From Zygnema cylindricum (taxonomy: Eukaryota > Streptophyta > Zygnematophyceae > Zygnematales > Zygnemataceae): a stretch of DNA of 58,116 nt. Positions 1 through 12,265 of this stretch are shown here, one piece after another. A model generated the notes under the pieces. It worked only from the letters and a program-made list of their open reading frames with translations, did not search any database and had not been told where the DNA came from. The translations under genes and the position numbers were made by a program. Where the stretch lies: NCBI GenBank assembly GCA_037447655.1, contig JBBHKE010001474.1, positions 165,077-223,192 of the forward strand, read 5' to 3'. The number at the start of each line of letters is the position of its first letter. The first letter of the stretch is position 1.

Positions 1-149
1 GAAAAGGCAAACTAACGCTACTTTTGCTTTCTTGGGACGCCTCTCTGTACTGTTCATCGCAATCAAACGGAAAAGTTTCGTCTTTAGTGATGCTGGTTTT
101 CCAAAGGAGGGAACCTCTCCAACAACCGGCCTCCACCTACCTCTCCGTT

Positions 150-460
150 TTTAACGGAACGGTAACGGACAAAAAACAGGTGACTAGTTCTGTTTCCGTC
201 GACTTTTTTCTGGGGAATCGATTAGAAACAGCTTAAGCAAATTTTGGTTAACGTGCAAAAAAAGGGTGAATAGTTTCGTTTCCGTTGACTTTTTTTTTGT
301 GAAAGGACAAAAAACACGTGACAAGTTTGGTTTTCAATGACTTTTTTGAAGTTTAATCAATTTAAAACCGGTACGGAAATTTTGGTAATGGTCGAAAAAC
401 GGGTGATATTTCTGGTTTTTGTGATTTTCTTTTGGTAACAGAAAAAAAACTGGTCGAAAT
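150..460. repeat. degenerate intronic tandem repeat, about 90-bp period
   Basis: Three diverged units share the pattern 'ACGG.CAAAAAACAGGTGA.TAGTTT.GTTTCCGT.GACTTTTTT' (near 160, 250 and 310), with a weaker fourth near 375. They lie in the presumed intron before the exon at 562. Copies are much diverged. Confidence 0.4.
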
Positions 461-561
461 TTTGTTTTTTTTTTGCTTTTATATCCCTCTCCTTTGTTCA
501 CTTTTTGGAAATAATGTTTGAGAAAGTGTCTTTTTTGTTTTTTTTTGTTTTTGTTTTTTAG

Positions 562-1298
562 GTGGAGGAGTGGATTGAGAATTCGTTGAAATCCGGAGAA
601 AACTTCGATTTTCCTCCAAATGTAAGCTTTCTTTTTTCAAATATTTAGGATTTTTGTTACAAATTCATAGTCAAAAATATTAGAATTGAGAATCTCAAGA
701 TGTTGAAGGAAGGATTTGGGTTTCTTTTGGTATTGCAATTTCAATTTTTTTAAAGTAATGGTTTTGTGTTAAATGTTTCCAGAAAATTGCAGTATTCAAC
801 TTGTATACTTTAATTATCGTGATTTTTACGTTTTTAGTGTGGCTAAAAGTTTTTTTTCCCTCCCCCTCCCTCCCTCTCTGTCCCCCTCCCCCTCCTCCCT
901 CTCCCTCTCCCTCCCTTCCTCCTCCCCCCTCCTCTCTCTCCCTTATCCAGGCCTTAAGAACTCCTCCTTTGATAGAAGAAGATTCGATTTCAATTATGAA
1001 ACGAATTCAAAGATCGTTGACTTTTTTCGGCGAATATTTTTCAACAAATTTCGATTCGAGAATTCCCGGTTTCGCAAAAATAAAAAGTTTGTTTGTGAAG
1101 AATTCAGAGAGAAATAAATATTCAGGTTCAAATGGAGAATACGAGAAAAACGACAAAACTAAAGACTCTTTTTTTATGAAAATTTTAGCCGTGGGGCTGG
1201 CAATAATTTGGGGTTTTTATATGGTAAGAAAATATCGTCCACGTAATCAAATTTTAAATAAACAAGAAAGAGAAATAAATCAACAGTCGGGTTCGTGA
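562..1298 (+). CDS. 3' end of an unrecognised gene; product ends in a membrane anchor
   Basis: Two terminal exons are supported: 562-621 (after a T-rich tract and AG; donor GTAAGC) and 951-1298 (after a pyrimidine tract ending CAG; stop TGA). Both boundaries are phase 0. The first exon gives 20 residues beginning VEEWIENS and ending FPPN. The second continues ALRTPPLIEED and contains a charged linker rich in K, N and S. A hydrophobic stretch (FFMKILAVGLAIIWGFYMV) lies about 40 residues from the C-terminus and is followed by a basic tail. This suggests a C-terminal membrane anchor. I do not recognise the family. Upstream exons probably lie before the window or in its first 120 bases, but I could not fix a splice donor there. 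Confidence 0.6.
858..945 (+). repeat. C/T-only tract before a 3' splice site
   Basis: About 85 bases of CCCTCC/CTCCCT simple repeat on the coding strand end at the acceptor of the exon at 951. The same kind of tract recurs in the introns of the ORP gene. Confidence 0.8.
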
Positions 1299-3153
1299 GG
1301 AAAAACAACAAAAAAAGCAAAAAAAAAACAAAAATAATCAACTAAAAACAAATAAAAAAAAAGGGAAAAAAGAGAAGCATTGTTCAATATCAGAACAAAA
1401 CAAAAGAAAAGAAATACTGTAGGTCGTCAGAAATTTCCTTTTTTTTGCACTTTTTTTGTTTTTTGTTTTTAGGATAGTGACAAAAATTGTTGAACAGTTA
1501 GGTTAAAAAAATTTCAATTTTTTTTGTAGATTACTAAAATAAAGCTGTAATGAGTTGAAACTTAAATTACTAAATAACAAAAATTGGTCATAAGCTCGGT
1601 TTTATAGCTAGTGATAAAGAATTCATGCTATGCTTTTTTTCTCTTTTTTTTTTCGTGTTGGTTTTATGGCTTTTGAATTCTGGAATCCCAATTATTAATA
1701 ATAAAACAATCAAAGAGATCTATGTCTTTAGGGTATGTGTCTGTATTTGCGGTTACTGTTCAATAAGAAAAAAGATATGATGAATTCTATCTCTTTATTT
1801 GATGAGAATTTTACACAAAATAACAAAATAACAAAAGCCATAATAATAATATTATTTGGTAAGCAACAATTATGGGGACAAGTCTTGTTCAACTGTACTT
1901 TTTTTTTTTCTGATGCCTTAGCTTTGTTCTTATGGTTGCTTTAATGTTTAATTGTATATGTTTTCTTTGCGTGTCTTAATCATCTTTATATTCTTTTCAC
2001 TTGGCCCTTGTATACTGACTGATGTTTATGATTAGAGTATGCAATCTTGGATTAATTTGTTTAGTTGATTTACAAACCTTTTTTGGATTACCATTTTCTA
2101 AAAGAAAAAATTAGGAAAAAAAGGAAAAAGAATAGTTTGGAAAAGTTTCCACCAAGTTTTCATAAGTTTGTTTTATTGAATTGATTTCAATCTCTTGGTG
2201 TCTCCCTAGGTTGGGAAGAATCCTGGCGTGTTTTCACAGAAATCTTGCTTTCTTTTTGCACAAAGCTTCCTTGCAACACATGAGATAAAGAAATGAGAGT
2301 TCTTCTGTACTCTCCCGTAAAGTTAATTCTAAACTTTTACATTTTTGTTTCTGACACTTACCATTATGAAGGAAAATAACTCATTCAGGACAAACTTTTC
2401 CAATATTTTGAGGTATGCATAATCACTGTTTTATCATGCCAGAGGCAAGAGTTAATTGTCAAACCCTCACTTTTGAAAAAAATTGTATTGAATAGTGTCA
2501 CGAGCAATAAAGAAATGTTTTCTCCTAATTATTCAATCATAGTCGAATTTTGCATATATTTCACCAGTTGACATGCACAAAATTGTCGACATAACATGTG
2601 CTCCGCACACTACAGAAATTGTACGATTTCAAAAACTTCACCTAAAAGATTGCCTGCAATTAATACCACTTCATCCTGTTTATGTACAATAATTGGTGTA
2701 CATGGAGTCCAGATCTCATATGGAGATATTTACAGCGATCAAGAAATCTGATTGTCTATTCTTATTCTATGTGCCGAGAACCGAAAGGTACAGAATCCAA
2801 ACCATCAGTGAGAAGAACTGCGGCAACAATAAATAATACGATAACTTACTCTCCTCCATCATTAGATCAAAGATACAGACCATTTTTATGCGAAATATTT
2901 GCAAATTTTCGCCTCTCCTCCGAAAAAAAAAAAACGGTACAACTTATCTTTCCTGTCATTAGACTGAAAGTACCACCGAGTGTGATCCGAGTTTCCTGCA
3001 AATTCTCTCCTCCTCTCTTCCGAAAAAACAATAGACGGTACAACTTATCCTCCTCTCTCTTTAGAATCAAGATAGTGACCAGTGTGCGTATCCTCTCTGC
3101 CACCTCTCTTCCAAACTCTCTCCTCCACTCAAACTCTCTCCTCCACTCATCCT
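1299..3153. other. convergent intergenic region, 3' flanks of two genes
   Basis: It lies between the stop of the plus-strand gene at 1298 and the stop of the minus-strand glycosyltransferase at 3154. The base composition is A/T rich with long A and T runs. No coding exon with consistent splice sites was recognised apart from the tandem repeat near 2.85-3.13 kb. Both genes' 3' UTRs and polyadenylation sites are expected here. Confidence 0.5.
2840..3140. repeat. degenerate tandem repeat, about 100-110-bp unit
   Basis: Units contain 'CTCTCCTCCGAAAAA', 'ACGGTACAACTTATC' and 'TTAGA.T.AAGA' in the same order (near 2915-2965 and 3010-3075, with a partial first unit near 2850). The repeat sits immediately beyond the GT14 stop codon, so it is probably transcribed in that gene's 3' UTR. 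Confidence 0.55.
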
Positions 3154-6100
3154 TCATACAGCTTCTCCTTCCAACCGCCCTTCTTCTTGGGACAACCCAA
3201 TTACTGTAGGCATATTATTGAGAATACTTAATCCTGCGCTTTTCGTGAATTTTCTTGCAAAAAGGAAGCATGGACGAGGGTCCTCCAAAGTCCCGCATAT
3301 TTCTGTCCGTGACTCTTCATGAAACTTAATATTGTCAATTACCTACAAGAGCGTTGAAAAATGAAAACTTCAGTTTGTAAAGTTTTCTCATTGGTTCATT
3401 AATTCTGCACAGAATCTTTCCCAAAGAGCATTCATGATTTCCCCAGGTGGACCACAAATTACAAATTTCCTATTCCCACCTAAAATAAGTCACATGGGAG
3501 AATCACAGTTTCCAGGAGTAAAACTCATTAAATATAACTCCGTAAATGTATGATTTTTGTATGACTTGAATAGAAATTCTCTGTTTGATACCCCTCTCTG
3601 TCTGATATTAGTGCAAATCAGAGGGGGAAATCAATGTTCCAGTTTTATGGTTGTAGACAAAATTATCGACTATAACATGAATCGCTATTAGCGTTAACGA
3701 ATATTTTACATGGGGAGTGTAAATAATTTTATCTCCGGTCCAAATGGCGTGGACGATTGTGAACCACAAAAAACAATTAAGATTATTAATGCTATTTTGT
3801 GTTCAGAGGACAAATTAGACAGGGGCCAATCTAGTGTTATCAACGCTAATAGCGATTCAAGAAGTAGTCTAAAATCTCACCTGGATGGAATTTATCTTCT
3901 GGGGATTGAGTTCAGACCCATTGAAAGTGACTGGATGATCACTTTCCTTTCCCCCTGGCCCTTGCCATTCACTGTACGTAAGAGATCGTCTCTGAACCTC
4001 ACTCGAATGCCATTTTCTCTGCAGTTGAAAGAGATTGTCAGTGTGCAAAAAAAAGACGAGTAGAATAGTATGACCCTCTAAATGGTGAAGGAGAGTTTCG
4101 TCACCGGTTTGATTGAGAATAACGACACAAACAACATTGTCAAACCTCCATTGAATCTTTCTTTTTGACGACTGAAACATAAAGGCTTGACACTGCTTAA
4201 TACATAGTGTGGCGTCTGCGATGCTCATCATCCAGGGTCAGAACTTGATGTAAAATGAGTAATATGCTCATTTCCAAATGGTTTTGTTTACGTTGTCTAT
4301 GTTTCAATGCCGTGAAAGACAATAGGCATATCCTCTGATCATGCTTTGGTCACCTTGTGGTCATGTTACCCGATGCTTGACTTTTGGGTCATATGATCAA
4401 AAAAATGTAAGTGACAATATGCCTAATGAATAATGCTCAATTTCTCATACTCTGTCTTAAATGGTGACTTTAGGAGTACTCAGAATATAATGCATGTGAA
4501 CTCACCACAGACAAAACTGCGACGTAATGTTCATCTGGAATGCAATTGAGAGCGGATTCGCCTGACACATCAACGCCCTGCAATAGTAGGAAAATCCAAA
4601 ATAGCAAAATTGGAACACCGATCTTCTGGAACCAGGCATATGCTTTAATGGGGAGATTACAGGAAAGAAAGGCTTAAAAAGTGCTTAAAATAAAATTTAG
4701 GTGGTTAGGAATTTGAACCTTAATGGCCATTTCTACCATATTGACGAATGCCGGCTGCAACGCCCCACATACCCCTCTCAAGGTGTCAGCAGATTTTCAA
4801 TTCTGGCACCCAGTAACAGATGTTTCTTCTTTTTTGTCACTTGATTGTTACTTAATCCACTCACAACTTTTCTTGTTGTCCACTTGACAAGTCAAAAATA
4901 AACACCATAAATTAAGGAACATCAAATTACAACCAACCTCAGTTTCCTGCTTGAGACCCTCAAGGGATTATCTTCTGCCTGAATTTCCGTGTTACTTATG
5001 ACCTTTTTTCACCCAAACTGGAAAGAACAAGGCAAGACCAGAAAGGCTTATTCTTCCCAACCTTGCAGTGCTTCTGGAAAACTTTATAAACAGCTTTATC
5101 CCTCGCAACTGACTGCGCATGTTTCCGAGTAAGCATGAACCACTGTCCAGAACCAAACATAGAACCATGATTTGTAATTGTCAATTGGAAGATCTTTAGT
5201 GTAACAGTATCTCGTAAAGCTTCTACCGATGTGCAGAAATGAATGTAAAACATAATACAAATACAACGCAATTGAGTGTAGTAACCATAGAAATAATGAA
5301 AAAGAATCGTGAAGATGTCGGATGGCATGAATACCAAACTCTGACTTAAGCCATAACAAACAAGCTGCAGTGCCTATCACTATTAGTGTTGATCGCCTTT
5401 TCCTCTTCAAAATTTACAAAATAGTGTTAATAATATTTGAGGGATTGAATTGAAATCGGCCATATATCCTATCCTAAATTAGTATTGTTGATCCAAATTT
5501 TGTTTTACTACTTTTAATTCATTTATACTAATAGCGATGCGTAGTGTAATGCTCGGAGTCTACTGAATATTTGAGGTTCGAACTCTCTAAATTTATCACA
5601 GAGGTTAATTAAGGATTCAAAGAAAACCACACTATGGCCCATATATTACCTGAGATCCCTTTCGCCAGGACTTTAATGGAACTGTTGGACTCATTTTGGG
5701 ATTGTAATGCTTCTTAACTTTCTTTTCAACTTCCTGAAAACTGTACATGAAAGAATTTTCAAATTTTAGTAAGGCTTCTCAAATCAAAACCAAGCACAAA
5801 AAGATGACCAGAAAATTAGCAGCAGACAAAACTACATGAGAAGATTAGTTAAGGGTGTGACAGGCAGGAAAAATATACAACCTGTCCACGTAGCTTTTTG
5901 AAGAAGAGAAGACGAAGTCGTATATGTAGTTGTAGTCATGAAGGAACAAACAGCTGCAGTCAATTTTTGAACACAAACAATTAACCGGCCATACACGCAG
6001 ATAGCCTCAGACGTACAAACTAATTAGCAATTTGAGCTGATGCACACACTAAACCTATACATACATACATAGATATCCACTCTAATCATTGCTCTCTGCC

Positions 6101-7179
6101 AAGTAAGAGCTTGTACACCATCCATACCTCAAACAGAGTCTTACCTCTCAGACAAAAGAATGAAACGCTTATTCAGAGGGTCCTTCAGAGCATGTCCCAG
6201 CAAAAGTCGCTCTGCATCAAGCATACTCATTGTAGCCCATTTTACCTGCAACAATGTGCATAACCCCATATAAAACAGTTACTGCGTGCATTGGCTTTTC
6301 CTCTCTACGATATTCAGCATTCTCACTTACATTTTCTTGTCCAAGTTTTGGTCATCTTTTGGCTATGCCACCCGATATTTGGCCAAATTTTGATCAAATA
6401 TCCAGTAACACGACCAAAAGACAACCTAATATTGAGTAGCATGACCAAAAGGTGACCAGAACATGACTGAAACATGATCAAAAGGTGTAAGTGAGAATAC
6501 GCCTAAAATATTCAGCATGGTTCACACGGTAGAAAATTGAAAGCAACCAAGTTTTGTATTTTTCACACAGAATCTTCCAGCCATGTGAAGCAAATAGGAC
6601 ACACCATTACACTGTCAGGAACCTGCCGGTTCAGAAAAGCGTCACAACTTGTCACATTGGAGTCAAAAATTACTCCTGGTCTTGAATGGATGTAAACTGA
6701 ATAAGGCCGGCCGGGATCTGCACCCTGCCAAAGATGACCATTGTCACAATTTACTCATGGTGTATTCATTGTCGCTCCCAACTAGCCTTAGGTTTCACAT
6801 TAAGCAGCTTGACGACATGAATAAAAACAGGCCTCCATTCACTAGAACAAGAAAGGAGATATGAATAATTTCGGGTTTCGAAACCAACACTGGCAAAACA
6901 ACGGAAACAAATTCAATTAGTGAATTTTGAGGGGCATCCGCATAAGAGGTTCACCTTAAAAAATCGATCCCAGAGAAAATCTAATGGCAGGTCACTTTTT
7001 GTGAGAAATAAGAACGCAACTTTCGGACGATGTCTGTACTCATTCTGGAATGGTATGTCAGGTGAGAATATATAAGTCTCCAGAAAACCAGTTATACATA
7101 TTAAAAAGGCCAGGCCCAGCAGCAGCCTGCGAACCTTCTGCCAGGAGAGCAGATGCCAATGATGGCGAGTAACACCCAT
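3154..7179 (-). CDS. GT14-like (DUF266, core-2/I-branching type) glycosyltransferase, complete, nine exons
   Basis: Exons in coding order: 7179-6955, 6724-6605, 6245-6145, 5953-5882, 5740-5650, 5142-5062, 4577-4506, 4018-3881, 3342-3154. All use GT/AG sites, phases agree, and the total is 1089 nt (362 residues plus stop). The product starts MGVTRHHWH and has one hydrophobic segment at about residues 18-38, as in a type II Golgi protein. It then carries family landmarks: PKVAFLFLTKSDLPLDFLWD (from about 53), YSVYIHSRPG, MLDAERLLL, YNPKMSP, KSWRKGSQWF, NCIPDEHYV (about 241-249), HPVTF and PCFLFARKFTKSAG near the end. Plant DUF266 proteins are Golgi enzymes thought to add sugars to cell-wall polysaccharides or glycoproteins; acceptor and linkage are not known from sequence. 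I chose the ATG at 7179 because it precedes the membrane anchor directly. A small MITE lies in the last intron. Confidence 0.9.
3678..3859. mobile_element. short MITE in the last intron of the GT14 gene
   Basis: Inverted ends TGAATCGCTATTAGCGTT and AACGCTAATAGCGATTCA bound about 182 bp. The ends match the core of the TA-flanked MITEs seen elsewhere (AATCGCTATTAGCG) but lack the outer TACACC. It lies about 15 bp inside the intron from the donor after codon 300. Confidence 0.75.
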
Positions 7180-9609
7180 GGAAATCACACATTCCCTTCT
7201 CTTCCCTAATATCCAAGATGATTGTTTGCTTGTTTCTGCTCGAATACTTCAACATCGATGCTCCTGTTTCCTCTGCATATAATAATCACCCATCCTTATT
7301 CAAGTCAGATGACATTCAAAGAACAGAGTTAACTGAGAAGCGTACTGAAACTGTAAATGTAACGGTTGTTGTTATAAAAAAGGAAACCATACACAATCAT
7401 CTCATCGGGTTAAACAGCAAAGCATGTGATGTTAATACAATGTGACAAGGAGACATTCATAGGATTGCACAATTTGTGAGTTAAGTGAAGGACAGCTTTC
7501 AACTTCACATAATTATAGCAGCTTAAATTTCTCCAAAAGGATCTTAAACCTTTTGTGAAAGAAACATGTTCAGTCTTGGAAAGTCTTGCATAAGGCAGCC
7601 TATGGAAACTCAACGTCCAACACATGATTGTCAGACAGAGACATGCTTCTCTAGTTTGTTAACAAAGCACACGGCAGTACGAAAATATCAATAATAAAGA
7701 AAACAGCAAACGCTTAACAACATACAAGGGTATAGCCAAACAACACTGACGTTTACGAGCTCCTGTTTCAAAGTGAAATTGTCCAAAATTTGCAACTATC
7801 ATTAAACTTTGCCACACCTTTGGGTGTTGAAAAAAGTACAACACGTGTACAGAAACGACATGGAAAGTTGCTGCCAAATCCTGGAATCGCCAACGTTTGC
7901 ACAAGTGGATGACAAATAACTTTGCACAATAATCTGCAACAGATCAGAGGACTTGAAAGTAAGAACGAGGCTCTCACAAAAATAATGGTAGCCCTTCAAT
8001 GCTACTTCCAAAGCAAAATCTTCAAGGGTTGAAAAGAGATATACATATGGCATGCATATCTTTGAACTTTGACTTGGCTGTAGTCATGTATCGTTGATTG
8101 GCATTGGAATATAATCTAAGGTTTGAACAGTGTATTACCAACAAACAATAAATGTTACAACTCAAACTGGCTTCAGCCGTAGCTTTCAAATTTTAGTTGC
8201 CAGGTAATTAATGCCAACCAAGAGAAAATCTTCCAAGATATTTGCTGAATAAATGTCCTTAATTTGTTTTAAAGAGATTCGTCTGAATGTCAGATAGTCG
8301 ACTTGTTTGTTTTTTTTTAAAACAGGACAGAATAATGTACTAAGTGATAGATGACTGGTATTGAACAACAAACAAATCAAAAACATTTAGAATTTCGTCA
8401 CCTCCCCATAAAATCGTCCATCTCCATTGACAAAACAGACAAAAAAATTAACACCTCATACCTATTGAAATTGCGGTTTTGGTTTTTTTAATGCAGATGC
8501 TGAAATTATTGATACAATCACCGTAGTTCTTTGGATTTTTGGACATGTATAAGCATACTAAAAACGTTATTTCTTATTTTTTAGTTACTGAGCTCTGAAA
8601 TCAGTTGTGATCCACATTGTTACATGTCACGGTAGATTCGCAGAAAACCATTAATTAACTTGAATGACTTACAGCGAGACCTGCAGTAATCTATAGTGTG
8701 GTAGATGACATAATATTCACATTTTTTTAAGGCAAAGCTTGCAGATAAAATTTCGACGAAAGTGATGTTATTGCAAAAAATGTGCAGGATAATACTAAGC
8801 ATTAAAAAGCTCTTAATGTTCAAGAACTTGCACTGTCTACTTCCAGGTTCATCCCCCTTTCTTTGCATTGCCGTATCATCTTCCGTATTACATTGCCATC
8901 GGTAATTAAAAAGCTTTTGCATAGTCATCTTTTCTTTTCCTACACCAATCTCCTCGTTGACATTTCTATTTCAAGTTGCATTCTCTTCCTGATCCATTGT
9001 ATCTTTCAACTCCGAAATGCTAATGAGTCAGTTTTTCCTTCTAAAATAATCAATATTGGGAGAATGAGCTGAATACTAACTGCAACAAATGATTTCGTTT
9101 ATGACACAGATGGAACTTCTTTGCAGAGTCACTTATTCGAATCGTATTGTTGAAAAATCCGAAGTTTTAGCCTCGCTTACCTTTTATGTAGATTCAATGG
9201 TTCCTTACAATCAGCTATTACAGGGCAGAAATGGTTTTATTAAAAACAGAGATCCAAATTTTATTTTCCTGCAAGTGTGGCAAAATACTGCAAGTTGAGG
9301 AATGCCAGAGATCTGTATTGAGCACAGTAACAATAATAACAAAACAGCTTGTTCACTGTGGAAGGGGATGAAGTAAGTCAAGAAAGTATTATCCACCCTA
9401 CAGATTTCCGCGCAAAACAAGATTTGGAGCAGAGTTCTGATGGGGCACTGACGACCTATAAATAGTCAAAATAAAGTGATGAGTCTGCTGGAGTGGAAAT
9501 GGTTGATGGCCTTCAGGGTACGGCCTGCCGCTAAGAGTATCCACGTGTTGACATTTGCAGATCATCCACGTGTCCGTACTTTGCCTTCGGGCGGCGGGAT
9601 CCTGTACTG
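7180..9609. other. upstream region of the GT14 gene; no other gene recognised
   Basis: This holds the 5' flank, and probably the 5' UTR, of the minus-strand glycosyltransferase. Open frames are short, and none gives a recognisable protein or a consistent exon chain. From about 9.5 kb the sequence becomes rich in CGTAC/GTACG, the signature of the transposon nest that follows. Confidence 0.5.
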
Positions 9610-10813
9610 TACACCGTGAATCGTTATTAGCGTTTAGAAATTATTAGTGTCAATAGTTAATTAGTGTAATCAATACTAACTTGGGTATTGTAAAATTTAA
9701 AAAAAAAATGTTTAATTGTAAATTCTCCATAACGCTGATTTAGGTACACCGGATCTGCCGTCATTATATAAACAGTAAAATAGGTATTAGTACAAAATCT
9801 GACGGTCCGTACAGCGTCGCGTCCTTTTACTATATATTAGGGTATGGTTACATCAGACGAAAAGTGAGGTTTAATACAGAATTTTGTACTTGACCGTACC
9901 ATGCCGTACTATATTTTCGTGAGTTTCTTGAAAACAACATTACAGAAAATAAGATTACGATTCTCCAAGTATCCAGGAGAAGACATCGACCGTCCGATTA
10001 CATTTTGGTCTTCATCTGCGAAGCAATCGCTCCATACGCCTCTGTATTGGTGAACCCACCTCGCCGAGGTGGGTTCAGCAATACAGAACCAGTCAAATCG
10101 CTACACCTGGACGTCAAACACGTGCGTCGATGAAATATGAAAATTTTCACACGTCCCCAAAGTCACGTGCTTTCGGACAAGGTGACCGTAAAATTTTTGC
10201 CGAAAAGAAATACGGTTTTTTCCTGAAAGTCAGCAGTGTGAAGGAGATCTCTGAGGTACATTGACGCGGTACACTTGTGAAGTACACGTACGTAATACAC
10301 AAGTACGGATTTTTTAACGAAAATGGTCGGTTTCCAAATCTTTGACGATTTTATAGATTTGATCGTCGACCTACGTGGAATCACTCAAATTTGAACACGT
10401 ATGTAAAAACTTGTTTACAGATGATACGCGATGTAACCGAGGCCTCTGTAATACAGAAATTTTGCTGTCCGTACTATTACAGAGACCTCCTGATGTAACC
10501 ATACCCTTAATCCATAATTCTAATTTGGGTTTGCGAACGCGTTTGTCGCAAACTCGACTCTACGTTTATTCTAAGCGCAGTTCTGTATGCGACCGACATA
10601 AGTTAACTATTGTACCATTTCTGTACGATTTTCGGTAACAAAGTACAATTCTGTACGAACAAACACTTTCCGTACGCCACACTATTCATGAAATAAGTAC
10701 GGTTAATTAACGTCAAGGAAAAATTAGATTTATTAATTGTATTTCAGGTATCAATGTCAAAATTTAGGGGTGCCGATACAGCGTACATAAGGCTAATAAC
10801 GATTCACGGTGTA
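9610..10813. mobile_element. MITE B1 (TA-flanked), interrupted by a PIF/Harbinger-like element
   Basis: Left end TACACCGTGAATCGTTATTA at 9610 is mirrored by TAATAACGATTCACGGTGTA ending at 10813. Flanking TA dinucleotides are consistent with a TA target duplication. A 667-bp PIF-like element (9840-10506) sits inside, so the unbroken MITE was about 534 bp. It has no coding capacity. Confidence 0.8.
9840..10506. mobile_element. non-autonomous PIF/Harbinger-like element C1
   Basis: Terminal inverted repeat GGGTATGGTTACATCAG and its mirror CTGATGTAACCATACCC are flanked on both sides by TTA, the usual 3-bp duplication of PIF/Harbinger and Tourist elements. A near-perfect 45-nt palindrome lies inside (10042-10086, core TGAACCCACCTCG-C-CGAGG). 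The subterminal sequence CATCAGACGAAAAGTGAGGT is shared with element C2 at 28 kb. No transposase frame. Confidence 0.85.
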
Positions 10814-10876
10814 GTTTTAAAGCTACGAATTGAAATTGAACCGGGTGAATCCTCGATTATGTTTCAGGCTTTCAGC

Positions 10877-11776
10877 CATAGATGTTTCATTCGTACTATG
10901 CGCACGGAAAAGTATTTTGAAAAAGAACGCATATGCGCATTATTCAAAATTTCACATTTTTTTAAAATGCGTTGACCGACTTTGACTTATTATATAATAA
11001 AAATACGAAAAACTCAAAAAAAAAAATCAGAATAAAATACATTACGACATCTTAAACGATTAAAGTATATCCGTACATACCGTGGAAATGAAGTACACCG
11101 TGAATCGTAATTAGAGTAGAAAAAAAATTAGAGTAAAAATAGAAAAAAAAAGTTATAAACTCTAATTTAGTAATTTGTGTGATCGAACTTTTTCAAAAAG
11201 GAATTTTACTCTAATTTGGACGTAAATTTGGGCGCTGAATGTAAATTATACAAGTACAGAATCTGACAAAACGTACAGTTTCACGTCATTATGACGTTTG
11301 CGTTACGCGGTTTGTTAAAACACAGTTACATGAAAACTGCCTGTACTAAATCATTATTTGTACTTTTCTACTTAATAAAGTACAATTTTGAACCGTCCGA
11401 CACCAACGTACGACACACTATTTAAAACGGAAAGATATTATTAACGCTCATTCAAAAAGTACCTTAAATAACGTAAAGAATAATTTAGAATAATGTACTC
11501 TATTTATAGTGAAAGAGTCAAAATTTGGGGTGACTGAATTAGCGTACAGAACTCTAATTACGATTCGCGATGAAACGTATAATTTTTTATTTAAATTTCG
11601 TACATACCACATGTCCGTACAATTTACACCCGTAATTTCCGTACGTACGTACAAATATATTCCGTATAAACTGTCCGTACACTAAAACTATACGAAATTT
11701 ACGAAAAGTTCAAAAAACCCAAAAAATAACGCATAATCGTAAAATTTTCGAAATTTTAACGAATGAAACATCTATG
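10877..11776. mobile_element. hAT-like non-autonomous element H1, carrying a nested MITE
   Basis: Inverted ends CATAGATGTTTCATTCGT and ACGAATGAAACATCTATG are flanked by the 8-bp direct repeat CTTTCAGC (10869-10876 and 11777-11784). An 8-bp duplication and a CA..G.TG terminus fit hAT elements. MITE D1 lies inside; without it H1 is about 420 bp. Confidence 0.75.
11094..11573. mobile_element. MITE D1 (TA-flanked family), nested in H1
   Basis: Left end TACACCGTGAATCGTAATTA and right end TAATTACGATTCGCGATG; the right TA has decayed. The interior matches MITEs D2 and D3 near 29 kb, including a shared segment around 'CGTCATTATGACGTTTGC'. Confidence 0.75.
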
Positions 11777-11784
11777 CTTTCAGC

Positions 11785-12265
11785 CATAGTTGTTCAAATC
11801 GCGCGATTTTTTCATTTTTTCCGATTAAAACGTATAATTCGTGACTTTTGAATAAATCGGAAAAAAACGCGATGTACTTTCTGTCCGGTAAACTGAACGG
11901 CTAATTCACGGAAACTGTACGGTATTTTACGATGTCTGTACGGCTTTGTACGGTAAATGTACGAAATCTGACGAAAAGATGCGTTGCACTTCGTAGTACT
12001 TTCTGTCCGGTAAACTGAACAGAAATTTTACGGAAATGTACGAAATTGTACCAAAAATGTACGGACAATTACTAAAAGATACGGAAAATGTACGAAAATG
12101 GTACAAACTGCGGTATATGTGAAATTTATTTTGTTTACATGTACGAAATAGTACGGACGAAAATTCATTAACGATTTTTACGATTTTTTCAAAAGGTTCA
12201 ATGCGTTTGTTACGTATAATTCGTCGCGATTAAATCGTTCGCACTAAACGCCGTGAACAACTATG
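11785..12265. mobile_element. hAT-like non-autonomous element H2, abutting H1
   Basis: Inverted ends CATAGTTGTTCA and GAACAACTATG. The left flank CTTTCAGC (11777-11784) is the same copy that forms the right flank of H1; the right flank CTTTCAGC is at 12266-12273. The interior is unusually rich in GTACGG and CCGTAC words. Confidence 0.75.

Noticed and set aside
24-236. 70-codon frame at the window start as a gene or first exon
   Set aside because: No donor or family signal. It runs into the intronic repeat.
3710-4063. 117-codon plus-strand frame starting MGSVNNF
   Set aside because: It runs antisense through the MITE and exon 8 of the well-supported GT14 gene.
4996-5410. Minus-strand frames of 104-113 codons as separate genes
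   Set aside because: Only 5142-5062 is coding (GT14 exon 6); the rest is intron read-through.
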